Below are positions 46,961-56,314 of a DNA stretch of 64,000 nucleotides, piece after piece. The notes beneath the pieces are model-generated. The model was not told the origin of the DNA. It saw only the letters and a program-made list of their open reading frames with translations, and searched no databases. Source of the stretch: Roseibium sp. Sym1 (GTDB lineage Bacteria > Pseudomonadota > Alphaproteobacteria > Rhizobiales > Stappiaceae); assembly GCF_027359675.1 (NCBI RefSeq), contig NZ_CP114786.1, positions 1,678,501 to 1,742,500 on the forward strand, given 5' to 3'. The position numbers and the translations under genes are program-made. How positions within the stretch are numbered: the stretch's first letter is position 1; every line of letters starts with the position of its first letter.

Positions 46961-48460
46961 ATGAATCTTGCCCGTTACTGCCTGACCAATGCCGCGCCCG
47001 ATCCGGACAAGACGGCGCTGGAAGTGGTCGGTGCGGGCGGAGCTCTGCTGGAGCGGTGGAGCTTCGGCGCGCTGACGCAGGCGGTGCTTGCGGTTGCCGC
47101 CGGCCTGCAAGAGACCGGGCTCCGCCGGGGGGATCGTGTTCTCCTGCGGATCGGACATTCCAGTGATTTTCCGCTGCTGTTCTTCGGTGCGATCGCCGCG
47201 GGTGGTGTTCCCATTCCCACGTCCTCGCAACTGACCGGCACTGAAGCGGGCGCGATCCTGGCGGACAGCGGTGCCCGGCTTCTTCTGCATGACGGCGGCA
47301 CGTCCCTGCCCGGCGACCCGGGTGAGGTGATCTTTATCGGGCCGGAAGCGATTGCCGAACTCAAACGCACGCCACCGGGCGGGTTTGCGGACACGGCATG
47401 GGATGATCCCGCATTCCTGATCTATACCTCCGGTACCAGCGGCAAGCCGAAGGGTGTCCTGCACGCGCAGCGGGCGGCGGCCGCGAGACGCCCCATGGAC
47501 CGTGGCTGGTACGGCATGTGCGCCGGGGACCGGTTGTTGCATGCCGGAGCCTTCAACTGGACCTATACGCTGGGGGCGGGCCTGATGGACCCCTGGGCAA
47601 ACGGGGCGACCAGCATTGTCTATGACGGTCCGCGCGACCCGGATCTCTGGCCTGACATCCTGACCGCCAGCCGCGCAACGCTTTTTGCCGCCGTGCCGAG
47701 CCTGTACCGCCGGATCCTGAAATACGGCGCGGTCACGCCGCGGAGCTTTCCGGACCTGCGTCACGGACTGACGGCCGGCGAGGCGCTGTCCGCAAGTCTT
47801 TACGAGGACTGGAAAACCCGAAGCGGGCGTGACCTTTACGAGGCGCTCGGCATGAGCGAGATCTCGACCTATCTGTCCAGCGGTCCGGACGTGCCTGTGA
47901 AACCGGGCTCCCCCGGCAAGCCGCAGGTTGGTCGCAAGGTCACGGTCCTGAGCGAATCAGGCGATGCCGGGGAAGCCGCGGCAACGAACGAACCGGGTCT
48001 CCTGGCCGTACACCGGGAAGAGCCCGGGCTGATGCTGAGCTACTGGAACAATCCGGAAGAAACCCGGGCGGCCTTCAGGGGCGACTGGTTTCTCACGGGT
48101 GACCGGGCGCGGGTGGATGCGGACGGCTACTACTGGTATGAGGGCCGGGCCGACGACCTGATGAACGCCTTCGGCTACCGGGTGGCGCCGGAAGAGGTGG
48201 AACGCGTCCTGGCCGCCGATCCGCAGGTCCAGGAGGTCGCCGTGACCTCGGTGCCGACCCGCGACGGTATCAGCCTGATAACCGCTTTCGTGGTCCCCGT
48301 GGACCCGGCCGGTTTCGACACCGACCGGCTGGCTGCGCACGCAGTGGAGAACCTCGCGGAATACAAGCGGCCGAAAGTCTATCGCGTGCTCGAAGACTTG
48401 CCACGAACACCCTCCGGCAAGGTCCGTCGCTCCGTCCTCCGGCACGAGCCGGGCAGCTGA
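46961..48460 (+). CDS. Acyl-CoA synthetase, AMP-forming
   Basis: This 499-residue ligase has the P-loop IYTSGTSGKPKGV, the adenine region YEALGMSEIST, the hinge TGDRARVDADGYYWYEGRADDL and the catalytic Lys in LPRTPSGKVRRSVLR. It resembles the benzoate/acetate-type AMP-binding group and may activate a short- or medium-chain acid. It begins 4 nt after the 3-hydroxybutyryl-CoA dehydrogenase stop, so it is in that operon. The ATG at 46961 is the natural start. Confidence 0.9.
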   Translation: MNLARYCLTNAAPDPDKTALEVVGAGGALLERWSFGALTQAVLAVAAGLQETGLRRGDRVLLRIGHSSDFPLLFFGAIAAGGVPIPTSSQLTGTEAGAILADSGARLLLHDGGTSLPGDPGEVIFIGPEAIAELKRTPPGGFADTAWDDPAFLIYTSGTSGKPKGVLHAQRAAAARRPMDRGWYGMCAGDRLLHAGAFNWTYTLGAGLMDPWANGATSIVYDGPRDPDLWPDILTASRATLFAAVPSLYRRILKYGAVTPRSFPDLRHGLTAGEALSASLYEDWKTRSGRDLYEALGMSEISTYLSSGPDVPVKPGSPGKPQVGRKVTVLSESGDAGEAAATNEPGLLAVHREEPGLMLSYWNNPEETRAAFRGDWFLTGDRARVDADGYYWYEGRADDLMNAFGYRVAPEEVERVLAADPQVQEVAVTSVPTRDGISLITAFVVPVDPAGFDTDRLAAHAVENLAEYKRPKVYRVLEDLPRTPSGKVRRSVLRHEPGS

Positions 48461-48529
48461 CGGAGCTGCATGTGTTAACGCCCGTTTAAGGCGCGGCCGA
48501 TAGAGTGCGCGGGAATCGAGGAGTTCCAG

Positions 48530-48733
48530 ATGGACAGCATCGGCATTGCCAACACATTCGTTGCACAGTCCCAGGCCGAAACGGCCCAGGCGCTGCAATC
48601 CAAAATGCTGAAAATGGCCGCCCAGCAGGATGCCAATCTGGTGGCGCTTCTGCAGCAGGGTGCCGACAACCTGCAGTCGGCCCAGGCCGCGCCCGCACCG
48701 GGCCTTGGCGGCACCGTCGACGTGACCGCCTGA
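48530..48733 (+). CDS. YjfB-like mini-protein (putative motility family)
   Basis: This 67-residue protein has no signal or membrane segment. It is Ala/Gln-rich and helical (QAETAQALQSKMLKMAAQQ) and ends GLGGTVDVTA. The pattern of an N-terminal MDSIGIAN segment, central MLK helix and a C-terminal G--VD motif resembles the short YjfB putative-motility family. GAGGAG precedes the ATG. A terminator follows at 48769. Confidence 0.65.
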   Translation: MDSIGIANTFVAQSQAETAQALQSKMLKMAAQQDANLVALLQQGADNLQSAQAAPAPGLGGTVDVTA

Positions 48734-48768
48734 TCCCGGCACCCCTTTCCGTTTCTTAACCCGATACA

Positions 48769-48797
48769 GCCGCCCGGACCGTTCCGAGCGGCCTTTT
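48769..48797 (+). terminator. Terminator after the YjfB-like gene
   Basis: GCCGC (48769-48773) pairs with GCGGC (48788-48792), CGGA (48775-48778) with TCCG (48783-48786), a 4-nt loop, and a T4 run. Confidence 0.7.
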
Positions 48798-48885
48798 CGT
48801 GTCGGCTTCCGGCCCTGGGCTGCCCAGTCGCGATTTGCGTGCGCGGTTCCAGCCGGAGCGTAAATCGTTTTCTTTCAATGCCTTG

Positions 48886-48921
48886 GCGTGAAAAGTGTTA
48901 AATTTTAGATAAATTTCACGC
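48886..48921. promoter_or_regulatory. Inverted repeat GCGTGAAA-N20-TTTCACGC
   Basis: Exact 8-bp arms at 48886-48893 and 48914-48921 flank a 20-bp AT-rich spacer, 115 bp upstream of the second mini-protein. It looks like an operator site for a dimeric regulator, but no consensus is recognised. Confidence 0.45.
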
Positions 48922-49035
48922 AACCCTCAGTATTCGATTAACTCTGACCTAAGGTAAGTGTTCGTCTTTACCTTTAAGTTCAGCTATTTGTTTCAATATG
49001 ATATCGCAGTATCGTATCCAAGGATTGGAACGAAG

Positions 49036-49296
49036 ATGCCTGAAGCAATAGGATATGGATCAAGTCAGGCGTTTCAGCCGACCGTAGACTCTTCGAGAGC
49101 CAAGCAGATCGCCGAACAGGCAGAGGTAATCAAGGCGAAACGGTCGGAAGCAGCTGCGGAAAAAGCGCAAATCGCAGCGCAGTTCAGCACAAACCGGGCC
49201 GAGTATCTCAGTCTGAAAGCTGAACAGCTGGAAAGCCGCGCAGAAACGCGCCGCCTGGAAGAAGGGCTCGGGACCCAGATCAACATTCTGGCCTAG
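49036..49296 (+). CDS. Mini-protein with GLG C-terminal motif (second of three)
   Basis: This 86-residue protein is strongly helical and charged (AKQIAEQAEVIKAKRSEAAAEKAQ, then LKAEQLESRAETRRLEE), probably a coiled coil, with no signal or membrane segment. It ends GLGTQINILA, a variant of the tail shared by its two neighbours. Its leader is AT-rich, but the coding part resembles the chromosome. The ATG at 49036 has only a weak Shine-Dalgarno (GGAACGAAG). Confidence 0.6.
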   Translation: MPEAIGYGSSQAFQPTVDSSRAKQIAEQAEVIKAKRSEAAAEKAQIAAQFSTNRAEYLSLKAEQLESRAETRRLEEGLGTQINILA

Positions 49297-49363
49297 GAGC
49301 CCGCAGGACCGGAGAATGCCGGCCGCAGGCGTAACCCCATCACCACGCCAAGGGAGTACCGTA

Positions 49364-49576
49364 ATGGCGAGTGTATCCGACAGCACCTCCTCCTCGGCCG
49401 CCTACAGCGCCGCAAGTGTTCGAAATGAACTGGCCGCCAACGCGGTCAAGGATCAGAACGATCAGGAGCGGCAGGTTGCGGAACGGCTGGAAGACGCCCA
49501 GGCGACCCAGGAAGAGGACCGCCGCGAACAGCGCCAGATTCCGGGTCTCGGCAACGCCGTCGACATCACGGTCTGA
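49364..49576 (+). CDS. Mini-protein with GLG C-terminal motif (third of three)
   Basis: This 70-residue protein begins Ser/Ala-rich (MASVSDSTSSSAAYSAA), continues with a charged helix (NDQERQVAERLEDAQATQEED) and ends GLGNAVDITV. AAGGGAG precedes the ATG. It lies 67 bp after the second mini-protein. I recognise no family, but the tail is shared with the YjfB-like protein at 48530. Confidence 0.6.
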   Translation: MASVSDSTSSSAAYSAASVRNELAANAVKDQNDQERQVAERLEDAQATQEEDRREQRQIPGLGNAVDITV

Positions 49577-49593
49577 CGGCTGGTACGGCGCCG

Positions 49594-50256
49594 TCAGGCG
49601 CCGGTGGGCTTGATCACCGATTCAATTAATGCCTTGGCCTCGCCGGATGCCCATTCGGCGGGGCCATACATTGTTCCGATCTCGCACCCCTCGGGGCCAA
49701 CCAGGATCGTGGTCGGCAATCCGGTCGCGCGGGCAACCTTTCTCAGGTCCTGAAGCAGCTTGTTTGAACTGTCCTGGTAGAACGCGAGGTCGCTGACACC
49801 GATTTCGGACAGGAACGCCTTCGGCTTGTCCGGACCGCCCCGGTCGAGATTGACCGCAACCACCTCAAATCCGTCGCCGCCCAGATCCGCCTGCAGCTCG
49901 TCCAGCGCGGGCATTTCCGCGCGGCAGGGCGCGCACCAGGTGGCCCAGAGATTGAGAAGGACCGTCTTGTCCCTGAAATCCGCCAGGGTCACCGGCTGGC
50001 CGTCCTCCCCCGCAAATGTCAGATTCTGAAGGTCGAGCGGCTCACTCGCGGGCAGGAACGCGGCCACTTCTCCGGTCGCGAACGGCTTGGCGGCACCGGC
50101 CGCGTTCAGTGCCGCTGTGCAGCTTTGCGTGTCGGCGATATTGCCATTCGGTCCAACGATCACGTATAGAGCCGCTACGGCGGCCACTGCACCGGCGAGC
50201 CCGGCGGCAAAAAGGCCGCGTCTGGAGCTTTTTGCGGGTTCGGTTGGCTTGGTCAT
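49594..50256 (-). CDS. tlpA: TlpA-type thiol:disulfide oxidoreductase
   Basis: This 220-residue protein is anchored by one N-terminal helix (about 14-34) with a periplasmic thioredoxin domain carrying the WCAPC active site (Cys 107 and 110). [18 protein letters not shown] and the cis-Pro segment [14 protein letters not shown] are standard for TlpA. Such proteins reduce thiols in cytochrome oxidase or cytochrome c assembly. It is convergent with the mini-proteins and divergent from argH, with about 40 bp to the argH ATG. Confidence 0.9.
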   Translation of the reverse strand: MTKPTEPAKSSRRGLFAAGLAGAVAAVAALYVIVGPNGNIADTQSCTAALNAAGAAKPFATGEVAAFLPASEPLDLQNLTFAGEDGQPVTLADFRDKTVLLNLWATWCAPCRAEMPALDELQADLGGDGFEVVAVNLDRGGPDKPKAFLSEIGVSDLAFYQDSSNKLLQDLRKVARATGLPTTILVGPEGCEIGTMYGPAEWASGEAKALIESVIKPTGA

Positions 50257-50298
50257 TCGTTCACACCCCTCGACGGGGCGCCTTCTAAAGGACAGGAC

Positions 50299-51684
50299 AT
50301 GAGCAATCGCATGTGGGGAGGCCGGTTCGCCGAGGGACCGGACGCCATCATGGAGGAGATCAACGCCTCCATCGACTACGACCGGAAGCTATATAGGCAA
50401 GACATCGACGGCTCGAAAGCCCATGTGCGCATGCTCGCTGAAAAAGACATCGTGACGCGGGACGATGCCGACAAGATCGTTCAAGGTCTAGACACAATCC
50501 TGTCAGAGATCGAGACAGGTGAATTCACCTTTTCCAGGGCGCTGGAAGACATCCACATGAACGTGGAAGCACGCCTGGCCGAACTGATCGGTCCGGCGGC
50601 CGGCCGTCTTCACACCGCGCGCTCGCGCAACGACCAGGTGGCCACCGATTTCCGCCTGTGGGTGCGTGACACGCTGGACACGCTGGACGCCCAGCTCACG
50701 GAGCTGATGCAGGTTCTTGCCGAGAAGGCCGAGACCCATGCCACGGTCGTCATGCCCGGGTTCACCCATTTGCAGTCGGCGCAGCCCGTGACCTTCGGTC
50801 ATCATCTTCTGGCCTATGTCGAGATGTTCGGCCGCGACCGCGGCCGGGTGCGCGACGCGCGCAAGCGCATGAACGAATGCCCGCTCGGTGCGGCGGCCCT
50901 TGCCGGAACGTCCTTTCCGATCGACCGCAAGATGACCGCTGACGCCCTCGGGTTCGACCGTCCGTCCGCCAATTCCCTCGACGCGGTGTCGGACCGGGAC
51001 TTCGTGATCGAGGCTCTTGCTGCCGCGTCGCTGGCGGCCATGCACCTGTCCCGCCTGGCCGAGGAAATCGTGATCTGGTGTTCCGCGCAATTCGGCTTCG
51101 TCAAGCTGTCGGACAAGTTCTCGACCGGCTCCTCGATCATGCCGCAGAAAAAGAACCCGGACGCCGCCGAGCTGGTCCGTGCCAAGACGGGCCGTATCTA
51201 CGGTTCCCTGCAGGCGCTGCTGGTGATGATGAAGGGCCTGCCGCTGGCCTATTCCAAGGACATGCAGGAAGACAAGGAACAGGCATTCGACGGGCTGGCC
51301 AGCATTTCCCTGGCCCTGGCCGCGATGACCGGCATGGTGCGCGACCTGGAGCCGGTGGTGAAGGCCATGAAAAAGGCCGCAGGGTCCGGCTACTCCACGG
51401 CGACGGATCTGGCCGACTGGCTGGTGCGCGTGCTCGGCCTGCCGTTCCGCGACGCCCATCACGTCACCGGCCGGATCGTGGCGATCGCGGTGGAGAAGAA
51501 CGTCGAGCTGCACAAGGTGTCCCTGGAAGAGATGCAGGCGGTCGAACCGAAGATCACCGGGGAAATCTTCCAGGTGCTTTCGGTCGACAAGTCCGTGCGC
51601 AGCCGCACAAGCTATGGCGGAACCTCGCCGGTCAATGTTCGAAAACAGGCGCGCCGCTGGCTGAAAGAGCTGGCCAGGGGCTGA
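50299..51684 (+). CDS. argH: Argininosuccinate lyase
   Basis: This 461-residue enzyme splits argininosuccinate into arginine and fumarate. It starts [25 protein letters not shown], and the fumarase-superfamily signature is [16 protein letters not shown]. Other active-site parts are [17 protein letters not shown] and [13 protein letters not shown]. The gene order argH-lptM-lysA is common in proteobacteria. Its length is typical. Confidence 0.98.
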   Translation: MSNRMWGGRFAEGPDAIMEEINASIDYDRKLYRQDIDGSKAHVRMLAEKDIVTRDDADKIVQGLDTILSEIETGEFTFSRALEDIHMNVEARLAELIGPAAGRLHTARSRNDQVATDFRLWVRDTLDTLDAQLTELMQVLAEKAETHATVVMPGFTHLQSAQPVTFGHHLLAYVEMFGRDRGRVRDARKRMNECPLGAAALAGTSFPIDRKMTADALGFDRPSANSLDAVSDRDFVIEALAAASLAAMHLSRLAEEIVIWCSAQFGFVKLSDKFSTGSSIMPQKKNPDAAELVRAKTGRIYGSLQALLVMMKGLPLAYSKDMQEDKEQAFDGLASISLALAAMTGMVRDLEPVVKAMKKAAGSGYSTATDLADWLVRVLGLPFRDAHHVTGRIVAIAVEKNVELHKVSLEEMQAVEPKITGEIFQVLSVDKSVRSRTSYGGTSPVNVRKQARRWLKELARG

Positions 51685-51791
51685 AGCCCTTGCCGAATGC
51701 GCCGTCTCATGCGAGGAGAAGAGCCGGTGCTAGCATTCGAAACGCAGCCCGCGATCCCCGGAACGCGGGCCAACCGGTTCAAAGAGGCGGA

Positions 51792-52007
51792 ATGGCAATG
51801 ACAACCCGGTTCAAAATCCTGGCCTTGCTCGGTCTTTGCCTGAGCGTGACCCTGACCGGGTGCGGTAGAAAGGGCGGGCTGGACGATCCGAGCGCGGCCG
51901 CGTCGCAGGCGGAAACCGCCGTCGATCCTGCAATCGCCCCGGCGCCGCCTCAAACGGAACCGCCGGAAAGCGAAAAGTCCTTCCCCCTGGACTTCCTGAT
52001 CCAATAA
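51792..52007 (+). CDS. lptM: LptM-type small lipoprotein
   Basis: This 71-residue lipoprotein has a signal ending LTGC followed by GRKGGL, the LptM/YifL signature (C-G-KG-L), and a Pro/Glu-rich tail ending FPLDFLIQ. LptM associates with LptD/LptE and promotes disulfide maturation of the LPS translocon. Two ATGs (51792 and 51798) can start it; AGGCGG precedes both. Its position between argH and lysA supports the call. The gene lies in a different frame from an unrelated long open frame overlapping argH. Confidence 0.88.
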   Translation: MAMTTRFKILALLGLCLSVTLTGCGRKGGLDDPSAAASQAETAVDPAIAPAPPQTEPPESEKSFPLDFLIQ

Positions 52008-52056
52008 GACCGGCATGGCAGCCATTCGGCTGCGCCCAGCTGCATGAGGGTGTCCC

Positions 52057-53331
52057 TTGCACCATTTTGATTACAGAGACGGCGTGCTCCACGCCGAAGA
52101 TGTGGCGATCGAAGAGATCGCGCGCGCGGTCGGCACGCCGTTCTACTGTTATTCCACCGCAACGCTGTCGCGCCACTTCGAGGTGTTCTCCTCCGCGTTC
52201 GACGATATCCCGTCGCTGGTCTGCTACGCCATGAAGGCCAATTCGAACCAGGCGGTTCTGAAGACGCTGGCGGATCTGGGCGCCGGCATGGACGTTGTCT
52301 CCGAAGGCGAATTGCGCCGGGCGCGGGCCGCCGGTGTGCCGGCGGACAAGATCGTCTTTTCCGGTGTCGGAAAGACGGAGGCCGAACAGGCCCATGCGCT
52401 GGAAGAAGACATTCTGTGTTTCAACGTGGAATCCGAACCGGAATTGCTGCAGCTGTCCAAGGTTGCCGACCGGATGGGCAAGACGGCCCGGGTCTCCATG
52501 CGTATCAACCCGGATGTCGATGCCAGGACCCACGCCAAGATCGCCACCGGCAAGGCGGAAAACAAATTCGGTATTCCCTGGCAGCGGGCCCGGGAGGTCT
52601 ATGCCGAAGCGGCCGCGCTTCCGGGCATCAAGGTTTCCGGTATCGACATGCATATCGGATCCCAGATCACCGAGCTGGAGCCGTTCGACAATGCCTTCGC
52701 GCGGCTGGGCGGCCTGATCGCCGAACTGCGCTCCGAGGGTCATGTGATCGACCACGTCGATCTCGGCGGCGGTCTCGGCATTCCCTATGTCACCGACAAC
52801 AATCCGCCACCGCATCCGGACGCCTATGCCGAAGTGGTCAAGAAGCATGTCCGGGAGCTCGACTGCAAGGTGATGTTCGAGCCCGGCCGCATGATCGCCG
52901 GCAATGCCGGCATCCTGGTGACCGAGGTCATCTATGTGAAGGAAGGTGCGGACAAGACCTTCGTGATCGTTGATGGCGCCATGAACGATCTCATCCGGCC
53001 AACTCTTTACGACGCCTATCACGAGGTTCGCCCGGTGCAGGAGGCGGATGCGCAAACCGCACGAATCAAGGCCGACATTGTCGGCCCGGTCTGCGAAACC
53101 GGGGATTTTCTTGCCCAGGACCGGGATATGCCCAGGGTAAAGGCCGGCGATCTGCTTGCGGTCTATTCCGCCGGAGCCTATGGCGCGGTCCAGTCCAGCA
53201 CCTACAATTCGCGCCTTCTCGTGCCGGAAGTGCTCGTAAATGCTGGTCAATTTGCCGTTGTCCGGCCACGGACAAGCTACGAGGACCTGATCGGCCTGGA
53301 CCGGATTCCGGATTGGCTCAAGGGTTCGTGA
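52057..53331 (+). CDS. lysA: Diaminopimelate decarboxylase
   Basis: This 424-residue PLP enzyme makes lysine from meso-diaminopimelate. The PLP lysine is K60 in CYAMKANSNQAVL; HIGSQITELEPF, HVDLGGGLGIPY and FEPGRMIAGNAG bind phosphate and substrate, and VCETGDFLAQDR supplies the partner-subunit Cys. The start is TTG at 52057, chosen because GAGGG lies 6 nt upstream and because MHHFDYRDGVLHAEDV is the family N-terminus. Confidence 0.96.
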   Translation: MHHFDYRDGVLHAEDVAIEEIARAVGTPFYCYSTATLSRHFEVFSSAFDDIPSLVCYAMKANSNQAVLKTLADLGAGMDVVSEGELRRARAAGVPADKIVFSGVGKTEAEQAHALEEDILCFNVESEPELLQLSKVADRMGKTARVSMRINPDVDARTHAKIATGKAENKFGIPWQRAREVYAEAAALPGIKVSGIDMHIGSQITELEPFDNAFARLGGLIAELRSEGHVIDHVDLGGGLGIPYVTDNNPPPHPDAYAEVVKKHVRELDCKVMFEPGRMIAGNAGILVTEVIYVKEGADKTFVIVDGAMNDLIRPTLYDAYHEVRPVQEADAQTARIKADIVGPVCETGDFLAQDRDMPRVKAGDLLAVYSAGAYGAVQSSTYNSRLLVPEVLVNAGQFAVVRPRTSYEDLIGLDRIPDWLKGS

Positions 53332-53468
53332 CACAATCTTCGGACAATTAGTTGTTCCGACAGGTTGCCGGAAGGCCTCCTTTGCCTCACCTTAGTGGGG
53401 GTGGACAGGTCCTGCGGCTGCGTAGCGTGATCGACTGGCAGCTTTCGGGATGACAACCGGAGGCCCCA

Positions 53469-56039
53469 TTGAGCCCGACTGACAGCAATCAAGATCCCAT
53501 CAGGCCACAATCCCCCGAGTCCTATGGCTGGCGGGCCTTCATCAAGGCGCGCCTCGACCGGCTTGTCGGGCAAAGCCGCTGGGCCCTGTTCGTGGAACGG
53601 CTCTGGCGCGCGCTTCTGCCTGTTTTTGTTGTCGTCGGGTTGTTTGTCGGCCTGTCCTGGCTTGGCCTCTGGCTGATCCTGCCGGCCTGGGCGGGACCTC
53701 TCGGCGTGATCGTCTTTGCCGGCGCGGCACTTTATGCGGCCAGGGACCTTCTGAATCTCAGATGGCCGTCGCGCGAGGATGCGCTCAGCCGGGTCGAGAA
53801 GGCCTCCGGCTTTCAACATCGTCCCCTCACCGCGCTCGAGGACGAACTGTCCGTCGGGTCCGGCAATCCGGAAAGCCAGGCGATCTGGGCCCTGCATCAG
53901 CGCCGGACGGCGGAAGCCGTTGCGTCGATCCGCACCAAGGCTCCCGATCCGCAAGCCTTCCGGCGGGATCCCTGGGCCTTGCGTGTGATCGCCGCCAGCC
54001 TGATTGTGATCGGGTTTTCCACGGCGAGCGGTGACCGGATGGTCCGGCTCGGCTCCGCTTTTCAAAACCCGTTCAAGACCGTCGAACCGCCCAGCCGGCT
54101 CGATGCCTGGGTCACGCCGCCGCTCTATACCAGCGAGCCTCCGGTCTACCTGACCGGCGAGAGCGCGCAGCTGCGCGATCCCGGTGCGCCCGTGTCCGTG
54201 CCCGAAGGGTCCGTCCTGGTGGTCAGAAGCCAGGGTGCCGGCGAGCTGGTCATGACATTTGCGGGTGCGGATGGGGCCGAGCCCCGTGTCGTCGCGCCGG
54301 AGGCAACCGCTGAAACCTCCGATCCGGAGCTGGCGAAGCTGCTGCCGGTCGAACGCCGCCTGGAGCTGGAAACGACCGGGGTGGTGGAACTTCTCAACGG
54401 TGAAGAGCGCCTGTTGAGCTATGTTTTCGCGGTCCGCCCGGACGATGCACCGACAATACGCCTGACCGACGACCCGGAGGAGCAACTCAGCGGCGCCCTG
54501 AAATTCGCCTACCTGGTCAATGACGATTACGGTGTGGTGGCTGCAGAAGCCCGGATCACGCCCCTGCCCAATCCGGACCACGGCAACCGCGTGCCCCGGC
54601 CACTCGTGGAGGCGCCCCAGTTCCCGTTGTCGCTGCCCTCCCGAGCCGGCACGGCCAAGACGGCCGAGACCATCCGCGACCTGACGTCCCATCCCTGGGC
54701 GGGGTCCGAAATCGACCTGACGTTGATGGCGCGGGACCAGGCCGGCCAGGAAGGCATGTCGCCTGCCTACCGGATCACGTTGCCGCAGCGCCGGTTCGGC
54801 AAGCCTCTGGCCCGGGCAGTGGTCGAGCAGCGCCGCAATCTGGCGCTGGACGCGCAGAACCACGCCCAGGTCATCACCGCGTTTGATGCGCTGATGCTGG
54901 CGCCACAGCACTTCGGCTTCAAGCCGCGCAACTATCTGGGCATGCGCTTCGCCTATGGAGAACTTGTCCAGGCTCAGACGGACGAGGACCTGAAAAACCT
55001 GTTGCCGCTGCTGTGGGACCTTGCCCTGTCGATCGAGGACGGGGACCTGTCCGCCGCGGAGCGGAAGTTGCGCGAAGCGCAGGAAGCCCTGCGCAAGGCC
55101 CTTGAGGAAGGGGCAAGCGACGAGGAAATCGCCAAGCTGACGCAGCAGCTGCGCGAGGCGCTCAACGAATACATGCAGGCGCTGGCGGAGCAGATGCGCC
55201 AGAACCCGCAGGCCATGCAGCCCTTCGACGGCAATCAGCAGTCGCTCAACCAGCAGGACCTGAGCGAGATGCTGGACCGGATCGAGGAGCTGGCGCGCAC
55301 CGGCTCACGGGACGCGGCGCGCGAATTGCTGGCCCAGATGCAGCAGATGCTGGAGAACCTGCAGGCTGGCCGGCCGCAGATGATGCCGAACGGCATGAGC
55401 AGCGAAATGATGGAGATGCTCAACCAGCTGGGCGAGATGATCCAGAAACAGCAGCAGCTGATGGACGAGACCCACAAGTTCAATCAGGACCAGCAACAGC
55501 AGCGCGGCGGGCAACAGCAGCAGCAGCAGGGCCAGGGCCAGCAGATGACCCGGGAGCAGCTTGAACAGATGCTGCAGCAGCTGCAACAGGGTCAGGGAGA
55601 CCTCGCCCAGCAGCTGCAGGAACTGATGGAACAGCTCAATCAGAACGGGATGGGGCAGAACCAGGCTCTCGGGGAAGCCGGCGAGTCGATGGGAGATGCC
55701 CAGCAGTCGCTTGGCGAGGGCGAGGGCCAGCAGGCCCTCGGTCAGCAGGGCAATGCGCTCGATGCGCTGCGCCGTGGCGCACAGGGCCTGACAGAGCAGA
55801 TGATGGGCCAGGGCGAGGGCGCGGGCTCCCCCAACGGCCCCTCGCCGCTGGACGAGGATCCGCTCGGACGGCCGCGCCGTACCGAAGGACCCGATTTCAA
55901 CAACCGGGTGCAGATCCCCGACGAGATCGACGTTCAGCGCGCCCGCCGCATCCTGGAAGAACTGCGCCGCCGTTTCTCCGACCCGTCCCGTCCGAAGCTG
56001 GAACTGGACTATCTGGAGCGGCTGCTGAAGCGCTATTGA
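53469..56039 (+). CDS. TIGR02302/DUF4175 family protein
   Basis: This 856-residue protein has two N-terminal helices (about 45-95), a third near 175, a large predicted extracytoplasmic middle region with Pro-rich beta segments (DAWVTPPLYTSEPPVYLTG), and a long Gln/Met-rich, helical C-terminal region (about 560-780; QQQQQGQGQQMTREQLEQML). This is the layout of the alphaproteobacterial TIGR02302 family. Its function is unknown. The start is TTG, with GGAGG 5 nt upstream. It commonly lies near lysA in this group. It ends LDYLERLLKRY. Confidence 0.9.
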   Translation: MSPTDSNQDPIRPQSPESYGWRAFIKARLDRLVGQSRWALFVERLWRALLPVFVVVGLFVGLSWLGLWLILPAWAGPLGVIVFAGAALYAARDLLNLRWPSREDALSRVEKASGFQHRPLTALEDELSVGSGNPESQAIWALHQRRTAEAVASIRTKAPDPQAFRRDPWALRVIAASLIVIGFSTASGDRMVRLGSAFQNPFKTVEPPSRLDAWVTPPLYTSEPPVYLTGESAQLRDPGAPVSVPEGSVLVVRSQGAGELVMTFAGADGAEPRVVAPEATAETSDPELAKLLPVERRLELETTGVVELLNGEERLLSYVFAVRPDDAPTIRLTDDPEEQLSGALKFAYLVNDDYGVVAAEARITPLPNPDHGNRVPRPLVEAPQFPLSLPSRAGTAKTAETIRDLTSHPWAGSEIDLTLMARDQAGQEGMSPAYRITLPQRRFGKPLARAVVEQRRNLALDAQNHAQVITAFDALMLAPQHFGFKPRNYLGMRFAYGELVQAQTDEDLKNLLPLLWDLALSIEDGDLSAAERKLREAQEALRKALEEGASDEEIAKLTQQLREALNEYMQALAEQMRQNPQAMQPFDGNQQSLNQQDLSEMLDRIEELARTGSRDAARELLAQMQQMLENLQAGRPQMMPNGMSSEMMEMLNQLGEMIQKQQQLMDETHKFNQDQQQQRGGQQQQQQGQGQQMTREQLEQMLQQLQQGQGDLAQQLQELMEQLNQNGMGQNQALGEAGESMGDAQQSLGEGEGQQALGQQGNALDALRRGAQGLTEQMMGQGEGAGSPNGPSPLDEDPLGRPRRTEGPDFNNRVQIPDEIDVQRARRILEELRRRFSDPSRPKLELDYLERLLKRY

Positions 56040-56294
56040 GCCGGAAATTTTGTTTTTGGGCGACAGAATCTCGACTGTATTTGTAGATCAACTCAGTGAT
56101 TTACATCGGGTACGCTACTTTTTGAGAGAGCTCGCGCTTTTGCCGTGTTTCAGCAGCAGTACTTTTTCTTTAGCTTAATCAGTATCTTACCTGCCGAAGT
56201 TACTCTCAATGACCTGCCGAATCCATTTGTTGCGAGCGCCCGATAGCGAGTTGTTGTTGTCTTGTCAATATTAAAACCATATATTTGCTTAGAA

Positions 56295-56300
56295 TATGAT
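56295..56300 (+). promoter_or_regulatory. Candidate -10 box for the toxin-antitoxin pair
   Basis: TATGAT matches the -10 consensus at 5/6 and ends 14 bp before the antitoxin ATG. There is no clear -35 hexamer at the right distance and no Shine-Dalgarno, so a nearly leaderless transcript is possible. Weak evidence. Confidence 0.25.
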
Positions 56301-56314
56301 TCGACGGTGCACAT

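Larger units (their letters stand above)
48734..49035. other. Gap between the first and second mini-protein genes
   Basis: This 300-bp gap contains the terminator at 48769 and an AT-rich half with an inverted repeat at 48886-48921. It probably holds the promoter for the second and third mini-proteins. No other gene is supported. Confidence 0.55.

Noticed and set aside
49586..49603. Hairpin CGGCGCC/GGCGCCG between the third mini-protein and tlpA as a terminator
   Set aside because: The arms are short and self-complementary, it overlaps the tlpA stop, and there is no T-run on either strand.
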